Shown piece after piece: positions 51,106 through 59,540 of a DNA stretch of 64,000 nucleotides. Each line of letters begins with the position of its first letter. The stretch's first letter is position 1. This stretch comes from QQWI01 sp964522015. Its GTDB lineage: Bacteria; Bacillota; Clostridia; Peptostreptococcales; Acidaminobacteraceae. The notes under the pieces were generated by a model. The model did not search any database. It was not told the DNA's origin and saw nothing but the letters and a program-made list of their open reading frames with translations. Position numbers and translations under genes: made by a program. The DNA lies in the NCBI GenBank assembly GCA_964522015.1, contig CAZFST010000023.1, forward strand, positions 1 through 64,000. The letters run 5' to 3'.

Positions 51106-52440
51106 CTATTTCCCAGTCACAAGCACCTTGTGGGTGAGCATGTATGGGGCGTTAAATGTGCCTGAATTATGGGTTTCTTGACTGAGTGCTGCCATCTCTG
51201 AAAGCACATCGAAGATGTTCATTGAAGTCATGGCCTCAGTGATGGCGTAGGTGACTTTTCCGTTTTCAATCAAGAAACTATTCTTAGCGATGCCCGAAAA
51301 ATCACCGTTTGGTGAGGGCTCACCACCAGATAGGCGGCCAATGAGAACCCCGCGTTTGATGCCCGATATCATTTGATCAAAAGGCGCATCCCCTGGCTTT
51401 ACCCAGTAGAGTCCCCCTTGATTCTTTGCCCGCTGCTGGCCAGTTTTGTTAGCGGCAAAAAGGCTCAGTAGATAGGTGTTGAGCACCCCATTTTCAATGA
51501 TCGCTGTATTCTCAGCTACAAAGCCATCTGCTGTGATGCCAAAACCCGCACCCACATGATCAGCCCTTGGCTCGCAGAGCCATGTCAGTTTTTCATCACA
51601 AACCCGCTGTCCCAATTGATCTTTCCACTTTGAATAATCTTGGATAAAGGCATCGTCAGAGAGGGCTAAATCATCTGCAAAACCGAGTAAATCCACAAAG
51701 CAATTTGGCGAGAACACCACATTGTCTTCTAATCGGCCATCAAAGGCCACTGGATTGAGCTCTAGCCCATTGCGTTCAATGGTTTCGCGCCAGTAACCGT
51801 TCTCTATGAGGGGTTCACCAAGGGCCACCGGGCAAGAAACAGCATAGTTGAAGGACGAACTTTTGCTTTCATCCACTGCATTGAACAAGGAAAAAATCTC
51901 AAAAGTGCCCCGCTGCTCAAGTAAACGGGTGCCATTGGTATTTTCTAGTAGGGTATTTTGGTAGCGGTATTCGCCCCCTACTTCAGCCAGCATCACTTGA
52001 GGCCAGGTCACTTTTGCCTGTGTCACAAATTCGGATAACTGTTTAGCCAGCTCACCTCTGAGCTCATCCATACGGGGTGTGCCATCTGCATTAAAGGGTT
52101 GCGGCCCAATCACAAGGGTTGGTGGCGTGCCGGCATCAGAAAATGCATAGGCACTATCGGGTTCAGCCTGAGCCACAGAAGCCATCAGGGCCTCTAGGGC
52201 CATTTCAATGGCAGTCTCATTCATATCATTCAGTGTTGTAGAAGCTCTTTTTTGATCTTTTAGAACCGTCACTTCAAGGATGGCATTTTCCACAGATCGC
52301 ACTAAATTCAGTTGACCTGCCGTCCCATAAACTTCAAAGTTATCAGTTTCACGTAGGCGCACCTCGGCTTGATCCGCCCCTAAAGCTTTTAGGGTTTTAT
52401 GGGTTTTGGCCACCAGGTGCTCATATTTTATATGTGTCAT
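51106..52440 (-). CDS. pmbA: TldE/PmbA-like partner of the TldD protease
   Basis: 444 residues from the ATG at 52440 (GGAGG 9 bases before, inside the end of the previous gene); the frame opens at 52455. PmbA/TldE features: RLRETDNFEVYG, LLENTNGTRLLEQRGTF, GAGFGITADGFVAENTAIIENGVL, and a C-terminal GDFSGIAKNSFLIENGKVTYAITEAM. It lacks the HExxxH motif, as expected of TldE. Together with TldD it forms a heterodimeric metalloprotease that degrades or matures unfolded peptides. Confidence 0.9.
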   Translation of the reverse strand: MTHIKYEHLVAKTHKTLKALGADQAEVRLRETDNFEVYGTAGQLNLVRSVENAILEVTVLKDQKRASTTLNDMNETAIEMALEALMASVAQAEPDSAYAFSDAGTPPTLVIGPQPFNADGTPRMDELRGELAKQLSEFVTQAKVTWPQVMLAEVGGEYRYQNTLLENTNGTRLLEQRGTFEIFSLFNAVDESKSSSFNYAVSCPVALGEPLIENGYWRETIERNGLELNPVAFDGRLEDNVVFSPNCFVDLLGFADDLALSDDAFIQDYSKWKDQLGQRVCDEKLTWLCEPRADHVGAGFGITADGFVAENTAIIENGVLNTYLLSLFAANKTGQQRAKNQGGLYWVKPGDAPFDQMISGIKRGVLIGRLSGGEPSPNGDFSGIAKNSFLIENGKVTYAITEAMTSMNIFDVLSEMAALSQETHNSGTFNAPYMLTHKVLVTGK

Positions 52441-52441
52441 G

Positions 52442-53854
52442 CTAATTACCTCCAATATTCATGCGGCATTTAAGGGTAGGGCCACCATCTGCAGTGGGCA
52501 TCATCTGTTTTTTGCCACAATAGCCATTGTTAAAGAATTTTAGGTCGTTAGCCAACATGGTTGTTGATTTTAAGACATCAAAGGCCATGCCAGAAATCGT
52601 CGTTTCCTTCAGCGCTCTGCCTATTTTACCCTCTTTAATCTCATAGCCCAAGTGAACCCCAAACATAAACTCTCCAGTGCTATCTGCCTGACCATTTGAG
52701 GAACTAAAAATATAGTAGCCGTTTTCAATAGAAGCAATCATGTCTTCAATGGCATCTTGCCCTGGTAAAATGGCGGTATTGCGCATGCGAATCAGGGGCT
52801 CATCAAAGAAGTCGAAGGCCCGGGCATTGCCTGTGGGCTTCATGCCCAAGGTTGCTGCAGAATCCAAATTGTGCATAAAGCCTTTGAGAATGCCTTTTTG
52901 GATAATCACAACATCTTGTGCCTTAGTGCCCTCGTCATCGATAAAAACTGGCATTGGCAGCAATTCACCATTATACGTATTGGCAAAATCCACAAGGGAT
53001 ACCTTTTCGCTGGCTACTTGTTGCCCAAGCAGATGACCGATAAACGATCCACCAAGCACATTGTCGGCCTCGGCCGTATGACCGACAGCTTCGTGGGCCA
53101 AAATACCAGTTAATTCACTGGAAATTATCACATCTGACATGCCAGCCTTTGCTTCAACAGCTTCGGTTTTATCCATCAGTCTTTTGTAGGCTTTATCAAC
53201 AACTGGGTAGAGTGACTCAGGGCTGGTAAAATGGTCTTCAAAGTCCCCCATGCCTCCGAGAATTTCGTAGTAGCTATAGGGAATTCCCTCTTTTTCTTGA
53301 ATGAGCTCTATGTAGATGTGCGAGCGTGTCCAAAGCGAATTCAACGTGGTCCCTGGACTATTGATCAATGACTTTTCAATATCCAATTCAATCAAGCGAA
53401 TAGTTCGACTCTTAATAGAAGGATAGCTTGTCTTAATATAATGGTCCACTGTCATCATAAAAGTAAGGATTTCTGAGGTACTCAGCAACGGTTTTTTAGT
53501 GGACAGATCCATGGAATGGGTGAATGGATTAAAGCTAAAGGGGGATTTTTGCTTGCCGTTTGACCCTAGTGTGGCGCTTGCGCCGATATAGGGTTTTAGG
53601 TAGTTTGCGTTATTTTTGGCTTTTTCGAGAACTTTACGTACAGCGTTTTCGTCTGCATTGGCATCAATAACGGCACTAAAACCCATGACGCCGCCATCGT
53701 AGACCCGGGCACATAGGCCTGACTTAGAAGTGACATCATTTTTTGTGATTTTGCCGTTGATAATGGTGATATTGCGGTTGCGATTTTCTTGGACCCGCAG
53801 CTCGCCGTAGCTGGGAAGGTGGTGTCTATAAGCATTTAGATCGATTTTTTTCAT
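52442..53854 (-). CDS. tldD: TldD-like metalloprotease
   Basis: 470 residues. The zinc-binding HEAVGHTAEAD (HExxxH) lies at about residue 255, with a later Cys/His-rich end (GYCGKKQMMPTADGGPTLKCRMNIGG). Other family marks are SSNGQADSTGEFMFGVHLGYEIKEGKIG and FIDDEGTKAQDVVIIQKGILKGFMHN. First gene of the pair; it overlaps the control region of pmbA. TldD/TldE proteases mature peptide natural products in some bacteria, but no precursor gene was found nearby. Confidence 0.93.
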   Translation of the reverse strand: MKKIDLNAYRHHLPSYGELRVQENRNRNITIINGKITKNDVTSKSGLCARVYDGGVMGFSAVIDANADENAVRKVLEKAKNNANYLKPYIGASATLGSNGKQKSPFSFNPFTHSMDLSTKKPLLSTSEILTFMMTVDHYIKTSYPSIKSRTIRLIELDIEKSLINSPGTTLNSLWTRSHIYIELIQEKEGIPYSYYEILGGMGDFEDHFTSPESLYPVVDKAYKRLMDKTEAVEAKAGMSDVIISSELTGILAHEAVGHTAEADNVLGGSFIGHLLGQQVASEKVSLVDFANTYNGELLPMPVFIDDEGTKAQDVVIIQKGILKGFMHNLDSAATLGMKPTGNARAFDFFDEPLIRMRNTAILPGQDAIEDMIASIENGYYIFSSSNGQADSTGEFMFGVHLGYEIKEGKIGRALKETTISGMAFDVLKSTTMLANDLKFFNNGYCGKKQMMPTADGGPTLKCRMNIGGN

Positions 53855-53961
53855 GGTAGTCGGTGCTCCTCTTCATAATGAGTTAAAGGGAATTCTCAGA
53901 TTAAAGATATCATAGTTTATGGGTTTTGATGACGCACACTTTGATTATAGTAACAGTTTCC

Positions 53962-54008
53962 AAAAAAAAGCTATCCCAGAATGATTCAAAATCATTTAGG
54001 ACAGCTTT
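53962..54008 (-). terminator. terminator of the MerR-GGDEF gene
   Basis: On the minus strand AAAGCTGTCCTAAATGATT pairs imperfectly with AATCATTCTGGGATAGCTTT, followed by TTTTT. Confidence 0.75.
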
Positions 54009-54031
54009 TGTGGTTTTACAAATAGCAACAT

Positions 54032-54946
54032 TTACACTTGGGTCATATATTGATTGCGGCCGTTGCGCTTGGCTGCAATGAGCGCCTTTGAACTTTGGTG
54101 AATTAGGTCGTGGGGGTGGCTTATGTGGGTAGAAAAAGCAAGGCCGCAAGATGCGGTGATGGGCATTTCACAGCCTTCAACAGAAAATCTGTGGGCGGCA
54201 GTGCCTTCAATCACCTTTTTAACACAAGCTTCAACGGCTTCGACATTGGCATTCACAATGAAGATGCCAAATTCGTCGCCCCCCATACGGGAAAAGCGAT
54301 TGCGAACATCTTGTTTTAAAAGATCTGCAAAACCGTCCCGAATCAGCTGGTAAAAGCGATAAATTACCTTGTCCCCAACCTCAAAGCCAAACTTTTCGTT
54401 GACGGTGATAAAGTGGTCAATATCAAAATTGATAAAGCCGACTAGTGTACCCTCCAGCTGTTGATAATGCTCTTCAATATGCTCTTGTAGAAGAGCGGTG
54501 CTTGTTAGTGACATCATTTCTTGTTTAAGAGTTTGGTAAAAATCCATGGTTAAGCTCCTTTCAGCTGTGTTGAGCGGGATTTCGTCCAGGCCTTTTCCGT
54601 GGGCCACAACGTAATCGATCAATTTTTTAAGCTTTAGGAGTTGTCCAATTTTGAGATCGGCTTCGTTTCGGAGCTTCACCTCTTGATCCTTTAAAATATC
54701 GAGTAAATCCTCAGCAGTGGGCTGATCGGTAATCAGGTCCTGAATTTCTTTTAAGCTAAAGCCAAAATCCTGCAAATACCGGATTTTAGTAGCATTTTGA
54801 ACCTGGTTCATAGCATAAAAGCGATACCCCGTGTCCCTATCGATGCGATGGGGCGCTAGCAAGCCCAAACCATCGAAGTGTCGTATCATGCGCTTTGAAA
54901 TACCCGTAAGCTCTGAAAACTCGCCAATTAAAATATCATCTCTCAA
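54032..54946 (-). CDS. MerR-type DNA-binding domain fused to a GGDEF domain
   Basis: 304 residues. TTG start with GGAGG 7 bases before. The N terminus is a MerR winged helix (IGEFSELTGISKRMIRHFDGLGLLAPHRID, GYRFYAMNQVQNATKIRYLQDFGFSLKEIQ), then a coiled coil, then a GGDEF domain at about 150-304 with FINFDIDHFITVNEKFGFEVGD and RMGGDEFGIFI. The inhibitory RxxD site is not present at the expected spot. No membrane segment. It may make c-di-GMP in response to a bound ligand, or be a regulator that uses the GGDEF domain as sensor. Confidence 0.88.
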   Translation of the reverse strand: MRDDILIGEFSELTGISKRMIRHFDGLGLLAPHRIDRDTGYRFYAMNQVQNATKIRYLQDFGFSLKEIQDLITDQPTAEDLLDILKDQEVKLRNEADLKIGQLLKLKKLIDYVVAHGKGLDEIPLNTAERSLTMDFYQTLKQEMMSLTSTALLQEHIEEHYQQLEGTLVGFINFDIDHFITVNEKFGFEVGDKVIYRFYQLIRDGFADLLKQDVRNRFSRMGGDEFGIFIVNANVEAVEACVKKVIEGTAAHRFSVEGCEMPITASCGLAFSTHISHPHDLIHQSSKALIAAKRNGRNQYMTQV

Positions 54947-55021
54947 AATTGATCCTCCCTATTAGCCTAAAACCAGTGTAAGGTATGACACAATGTTAAG
55001 GTCAAGTACCACATCAAAAAT

Positions 55022-55050
55022 AAAAAAAGAAACTGTTCTCACGAACAGTT
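55022..55050 (-). terminator. terminator of the VOC-family gene
   Basis: AACTGTTC (55031-55038) pairs with GAACAGTT (55043-55050). On the minus strand a TTTTTTT run follows. Confidence 0.85.
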
Positions 55051-55125
55051 CCATTATAACACAGTGCATCACTACCAACCTAGTCTGCGATATTTTCAAC
55101 TTCTCAAAAGTATTCAAGATCACCA

Positions 55126-55533
55126 TTATGCCTTTTGATAATTAAAGCTCCATAAAACCCCATACTTATCTGTAAGAGAACCATATATGGCACCCCAGAA
55201 TGTATCTTTTAGAGGATCAGTCACGGTCCCACCATCTTTTAGGGCATTGAAGATTTCATTGATTTCTAAAGAGGATTCGCAGTCAATATGAATGGTCACT
55301 GCATTCCCCATCTGCCGCTTATCCGGTTCGAATGTATCTGAGAGATAAATTGCATTCCCATTAAAGCGCACCTCAGCATGCATAACCCAATCCTTCATGT
55401 ATTCAGGCATATCAGGGTACATCTCAGGTGTGAAACGCATGATTTCCCCTAACTCAGCCTTTAGTACGGACACGTAAAATTTAAGTGCTTCTTCAGCATG
55501 GCCACTAAAATTGATATACGGAACGATTCGCAT
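55126..55533 (-). CDS. VOC-superfamily protein, PhnB-like
   Basis: 135 residues. Typical PhnB/3-demethylubiquinone methyltransferase-like glyoxalase fold: VPYINFSGHAEEALKFYVSVL at the start, MHAEVRFNGNAIYLSDTF in the middle, and FWGAIYGSLTDKYGVLWSFNY at the end. Members are often annotated as methyltransferases but are vicinal-oxygen-chelate proteins of unclear substrate. Single gene with AGGAGG site. Confidence 0.88.
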   Translation of the reverse strand: MRIVPYINFSGHAEEALKFYVSVLKAELGEIMRFTPEMYPDMPEYMKDWVMHAEVRFNGNAIYLSDTFEPDKRQMGNAVTIHIDCESSLEINEIFNALKDGGTVTDPLKDTFWGAIYGSLTDKYGVLWSFNYQKA

Positions 55534-55597
55534 AAATACCTCCTCATCAACACATCTCGTGTCGTATATACATTACCCTTTATATGACTACAACAAA

Positions 55598-58500
55598 CTA
55601 ATTTGTCACAGTAATCATGCCAACTTCATATCCTTTGTAGTATAGGAATAATTTATTAAGGTAAGGTGACTTCTCCGTTTCTATACCAAAATATCTGGCT
55701 ATGGTTAATTGCGCCGGACCAGAAGCCGTTTGGCTCAGGCTGACTAGCTTTAAATCAGATTTTGTGTAGAGGCTTCTGAAATTATCATCTACCACTAATG
55801 TAAAGTCAGCAATGTTAAATGGTGTGCTTGCGCCACCTGATATCAAGTTAAGGTCAATGGTATCTGTACCAAAGTCTCCTACTTTAATGGGTTTTGCAGG
55901 CTTGTTATTGGTGACATTGCCGTATATCTCCCTTTCCATATCGGAATAGAAATCAATCTTGCCACCAGCTGGTGCTTTGATGCCATTAAAATCAACACCC
56001 TTTGTAATAGATTCTTCCGTATAATCATACTTTATTTTCAAATCAAATAGGGGTGAACCTGCAATATAAGTCAGTGGTACCTGACGGGTCTCCCCAGCCC
56101 ACAATTTTTGGGCCGTTACATCAGTCCATTTATTTTGATTGGCTGGAGATATTTGAATTGAATCAATATCACTCATTGATTTATTGGTCAAAGCAAAAGT
56201 AGCCGTGATACTTGTTTTATCACCTGTTGGAATTGGCAATTCTGTGACTGCTTTGATCAATGCAGTTGTATCTTTACCTAATTTGACAGCATTTTCAGAA
56301 GCGGTTACAAAGTCGCAAGCCACAGATGCATATTTCAAGCTAGGATATACTAATTCTTCATATGCACGGGTTTCAAAGGCATATACATTGAGTCCATCGA
56401 TGTTGACAGATCCTTTGGCATTTGTTAAGTCAGTTAAGGCTTTTGTCAGGTCTACTGTTCCAGTTAGTAGAGTCTTATCTGTTTTACTTAGACCTGTGTA
56501 TAGAACAGACCAGACATCTGATGGGTCTCCTTTTTTATGATACTTCACCATAATGGGTGCAGAAGTCCCGTGTGACATCCCAGGTTCTAATACATATGGA
56601 TTCATTTCAAAATTCAAAAGAGACTTCTGATTTTCTACCACATAATTTGCCTTCAGTGGAAACCACTCGGTATCACTTGCGTAAGCCAGGGGTGCTGATA
56701 AGGGCGATACCACAAAGGCATAGGCATCTTTGCCGCTGGCTAATTTCTTGCCTGTTAATAAGGCAATCTGGCTAGAGTCTCCTAAAACTGCTACACCTGG
56801 CGTAAAGTCCACTTGTACCGGTGCCACTGTGTATTTATTTTTAGGTGATAAAAGCTGATAAGAGACACCTGTTTCTAATTTTACTTTAGCAATATAACTA
56901 TTTTGCGATAACCCTTGATAGATCAAGCTGTTGCCATATTCCGGCATTGAATAGTTAGCAGTTTTTAATTCTTTTGGGGCTGAGCCGCTTGTATCGATTG
57001 TCCAATTAACCGGCAAGGCAATGCTATTTGAAAAAGAAATACCATTTGCATTTTGAATATTGATACGATCAACAACTGCCTTTTTACCAATATTCTTAGC
57101 CAAAAGTGTGGTTATTTGAGGGGTTAAGTCAATGGAGTCATTGACACTTTCAAATAAATGGCCAAAGGATTCCCCCCCTTTGACATGAAAATAAACATAC
57201 ACACAATTTTGTGAATCCCGTTTATCTCTGGACAAATTCAGTATGATTGGCGCTACACCATTTTCAACATGGCCATAAGCAATAGACGCCCCAACAACTG
57301 GCAAATTACCCCATTCGAAATTATTACGGCTACTGACAAATACCATATTGTTAATGGCACTTGACATATCTTTTACACCGACCGGATCAAAGCCATATGA
57401 ATAGATGGCATTGGTAGTACTGGCTGCTTTGGCAAACAAACTACGGTCTGGGTATTCGCAACTCCATTCACCCTTTACAACAAAACTAGAATTTGTGCCT
57501 AGGTAAATTTTAGTATTGGCACCATTGCCATATGTGACCCCTCGAGGTACATAGAGGGTTGTATTATCAGGCACAGTCAAGGGGACTGATGGCACAGTGC
57601 CGCCACCCTTAAGATAAGCGTCGTTCAAAGCCTTTTGAACCTTGGCATAGGTTGCATTTGCCGTTGATACAGGTGCATAGATAGGCGAATCCAGTGGCTC
57701 ATATTCCATTGAAGGTTTAACATGAATCACACCTGTTTTAGTGTTTTTAATAATCCCACAATTTAAAATGTCCATGACATCTGCAAGTTTGTAATAGTCA
57801 AAACCATTAATCGAATAAATACTGATGGCATTACTCACATCTACCCCGCGATAATAGACTTTTGGCAATACGCGAAAGGCTTGCTTGTCCTTACCATCAT
57901 TCTTTGAAAACCCAGAAAACTTTGCTGCATCCATATTGCCCAATAACTGCATATACTGGCGGTAATCATCGTAAGCCGGGGCAAATGCCAAACCTGTGTC
58001 CGCAAACAGGATTCCCAAATCCGTAATTTTAAAATAATCCCCACCGTTAATAGTGTAGGCCTCTAAAGTTTTTGGTACGTCGTTGACAGCCAGTATGGTT
58101 TTTGATGGTTTTGCTGTAACCGTTACTGGTGTAGAATTTGCTGGTACCACAATGGCTTCTGACTTCACAATTGAAGTTGTAGAAACTGGAGCAGCAACCC
58201 TCTCAGAAAATTTGACCCCATAATTGGATGCATAGATTTGAGCAGCAGAGCCATTATCGCCATAGATGACCACTTTAAGAGAATCATCAAATACACCATG
58301 TTCAATGGTGGTCACTATAGGGGGGATCGTCACTGATGTCAGATTGGGACACTTGGCAAAAGCTTGCCCGCCAATATGAGTCACGGTTTTTGGAATCACC
58401 ACTGACTTTAATTGGGTAGCTGCAAATGCGCCACCTTCAATTCTTTTAATTTTACTGGGAATATTGAGGGTCGTGATTGAAGTACCCTGAAACGCCCCCA

Positions 58501-59011
58501 TCTCTAGGGACGTAACAGTAGTGGGAATTGCAAGGGTCGTAATTGATTTGCAATTTACAAAAGCAAATTCCCCAATGGTTAGCAAACCTTCAGGTAGTAC
58601 AATGTTTTTTAACTTTGGATTATACATAAAAACTGCACCACCAATATGCCTTAATGACGGTGGCAATTTAACGGTGGTCAGCTCAGGACATGAAATAAAG
58701 GCACTGTCACCAATATCTGTTAAGCCATTGGGCAAAACAACTGATTTTAAAGTCTCATTATTTGAAAATGCGTCATCATAAATTTTCTTAATGGTGACTG
58801 TCCCTATCTTTGCTGGAACCACCAAGTTGGCAGCCTTCCCTTCATAACCATAAATGGTACCTGATTTGTCATAAACCAAACCCGTTGCCTTGTCTGTTAG
58901 GGATACCCCTTCGGCCTTAACAACCACGATATTGGATACCATCATCACTAGAATCATGAAAACACTCAATACACTTTTGAGTTTGAATCTTCTCTTTGAG
59001 CCAATTGTCAT
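55598..59011 (-). CDS. large secreted protein with BspA-type leucine-rich repeats and stalk-like domains
   Basis: 1137 residues from the ATG at 59011 (AAAGG upstream); the frame opens at 59032. Signal peptide (KSVLSVFMILVMMVSNIVVVKA). Residues about 30-265 are LRR_5/BspA-type repeats (AFSNNETLKSVVLPNGLTDI and similar). About 300-440 resemble copper amine oxidase N-like stalk domains (AYTINGGDYFKITDLGILF; SINGFDYYKLADVMDILNC). A long beta-rich part follows, with Ig-like tail domains. No sortase motif or SLH domain was found. Probably an adhesin or surface scaffold. Confidence 0.78.
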   Translation of the reverse strand: MTIGSKRRFKLKSVLSVFMILVMMVSNIVVVKAEGVSLTDKATGLVYDKSGTIYGYEGKAANLVVPAKIGTVTIKKIYDDAFSNNETLKSVVLPNGLTDIGDSAFISCPELTTVKLPPSLRHIGGAVFMYNPKLKNIVLPEGLLTIGEFAFVNCKSITTLAIPTTVTSLEMGAFQGTSITTLNIPSKIKRIEGGAFAATQLKSVVIPKTVTHIGGQAFAKCPNLTSVTIPPIVTTIEHGVFDDSLKVVIYGDNGSAAQIYASNYGVKFSERVAAPVSTTSIVKSEAIVVPANSTPVTVTAKPSKTILAVNDVPKTLEAYTINGGDYFKITDLGILFADTGLAFAPAYDDYRQYMQLLGNMDAAKFSGFSKNDGKDKQAFRVLPKVYYRGVDVSNAISIYSINGFDYYKLADVMDILNCGIIKNTKTGVIHVKPSMEYEPLDSPIYAPVSTANATYAKVQKALNDAYLKGGGTVPSVPLTVPDNTTLYVPRGVTYGNGANTKIYLGTNSSFVVKGEWSCEYPDRSLFAKAASTTNAIYSYGFDPVGVKDMSSAINNMVFVSSRNNFEWGNLPVVGASIAYGHVENGVAPIILNLSRDKRDSQNCVYVYFHVKGGESFGHLFESVNDSIDLTPQITTLLAKNIGKKAVVDRINIQNANGISFSNSIALPVNWTIDTSGSAPKELKTANYSMPEYGNSLIYQGLSQNSYIAKVKLETGVSYQLLSPKNKYTVAPVQVDFTPGVAVLGDSSQIALLTGKKLASGKDAYAFVVSPLSAPLAYASDTEWFPLKANYVVENQKSLLNFEMNPYVLEPGMSHGTSAPIMVKYHKKGDPSDVWSVLYTGLSKTDKTLLTGTVDLTKALTDLTNAKGSVNIDGLNVYAFETRAYEELVYPSLKYASVACDFVTASENAVKLGKDTTALIKAVTELPIPTGDKTSITATFALTNKSMSDIDSIQISPANQNKWTDVTAQKLWAGETRQVPLTYIAGSPLFDLKIKYDYTEESITKGVDFNGIKAPAGGKIDFYSDMEREIYGNVTNNKPAKPIKVGDFGTDTIDLNLISGGASTPFNIADFTLVVDDNFRSLYTKSDLKLVSLSQTASGPAQLTIARYFGIETEKSPYLNKLFLYYKGYEVGMITVTN

Positions 59012-59161
59012 TACTATCACTGCCTTTCTCATTGCTTAAATTGGGATAAATTCCACGTTATTTTTCTGAATGATTCAAGTGTCCCATCTCCTTAAGGGTT
59101 ATATTGTTATGTAGTCACGGTCAGGTTATTTACAAGCTGCCTGACAGCAAGGGAGGTGAAA

Positions 59162-59230
59162 ATGAGATCTATCAGAAATAATATCTTGTCTTCAAATACT
59201 AAAGTTCTCGTTTTCTACCAGAAAGCATAA
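59162..59230 (+). CDS. possible 22-residue peptide with very strong ribosome site
   Basis: ATG at 59162 is preceded by AAGGGAGGTGAAA and a GTCAGG/CCTGAC hairpin (59120-59145), an arrangement like small type-I toxin genes. The peptide (MRSIRNNILSSN...) is not hydrophobic, so it may be a decayed copy. Low confidence. Confidence 0.25.
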   Translation: MRSIRNNILSSNTKVLVFYQKA

Positions 59231-59325
59231 TAACCACCTGTCCTTATAAATCTATTATAAGTTCCAGTTTCGATTTTGTGTAATTTAATTTTGACTAATC
59301 ACCTACACGCCTCCGATAATGCAAT

Positions 59326-59350
59326 AAAACTGCCCTGTTTGGGCAGTTTT
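59326..59350. terminator. hairpin terminator in the 59-kb intergenic region
   Basis: AAAACTGCCC, loop TGTTT, GGGCAGTTTT: symmetric, so able to act on both strands. A TATACT (minus strand, about 59488) lies upstream on the minus side, leaving a short possible RNA of about 150 bases before it. Apart from this and the small frame at 59162, I see nothing in 59033-59540. Confidence 0.6.
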
Positions 59351-59540
59351 ATAATCTTGGAAATACGAATTTTGAGAAGACTTATTTTAATCATTTATCT
59401 CTAATGGTTGGTATGATAGAAGTCTTTGACAGGCGCTTGCACCTTAATGTCGGCTGTGGTCCCTAGTTTGCGCTAGTGTCCACTTGTCCAGTATACTGTA
59501 TCGACTTTTTATTTTGATGATGCTCTCCTTCTCTTGGCTA

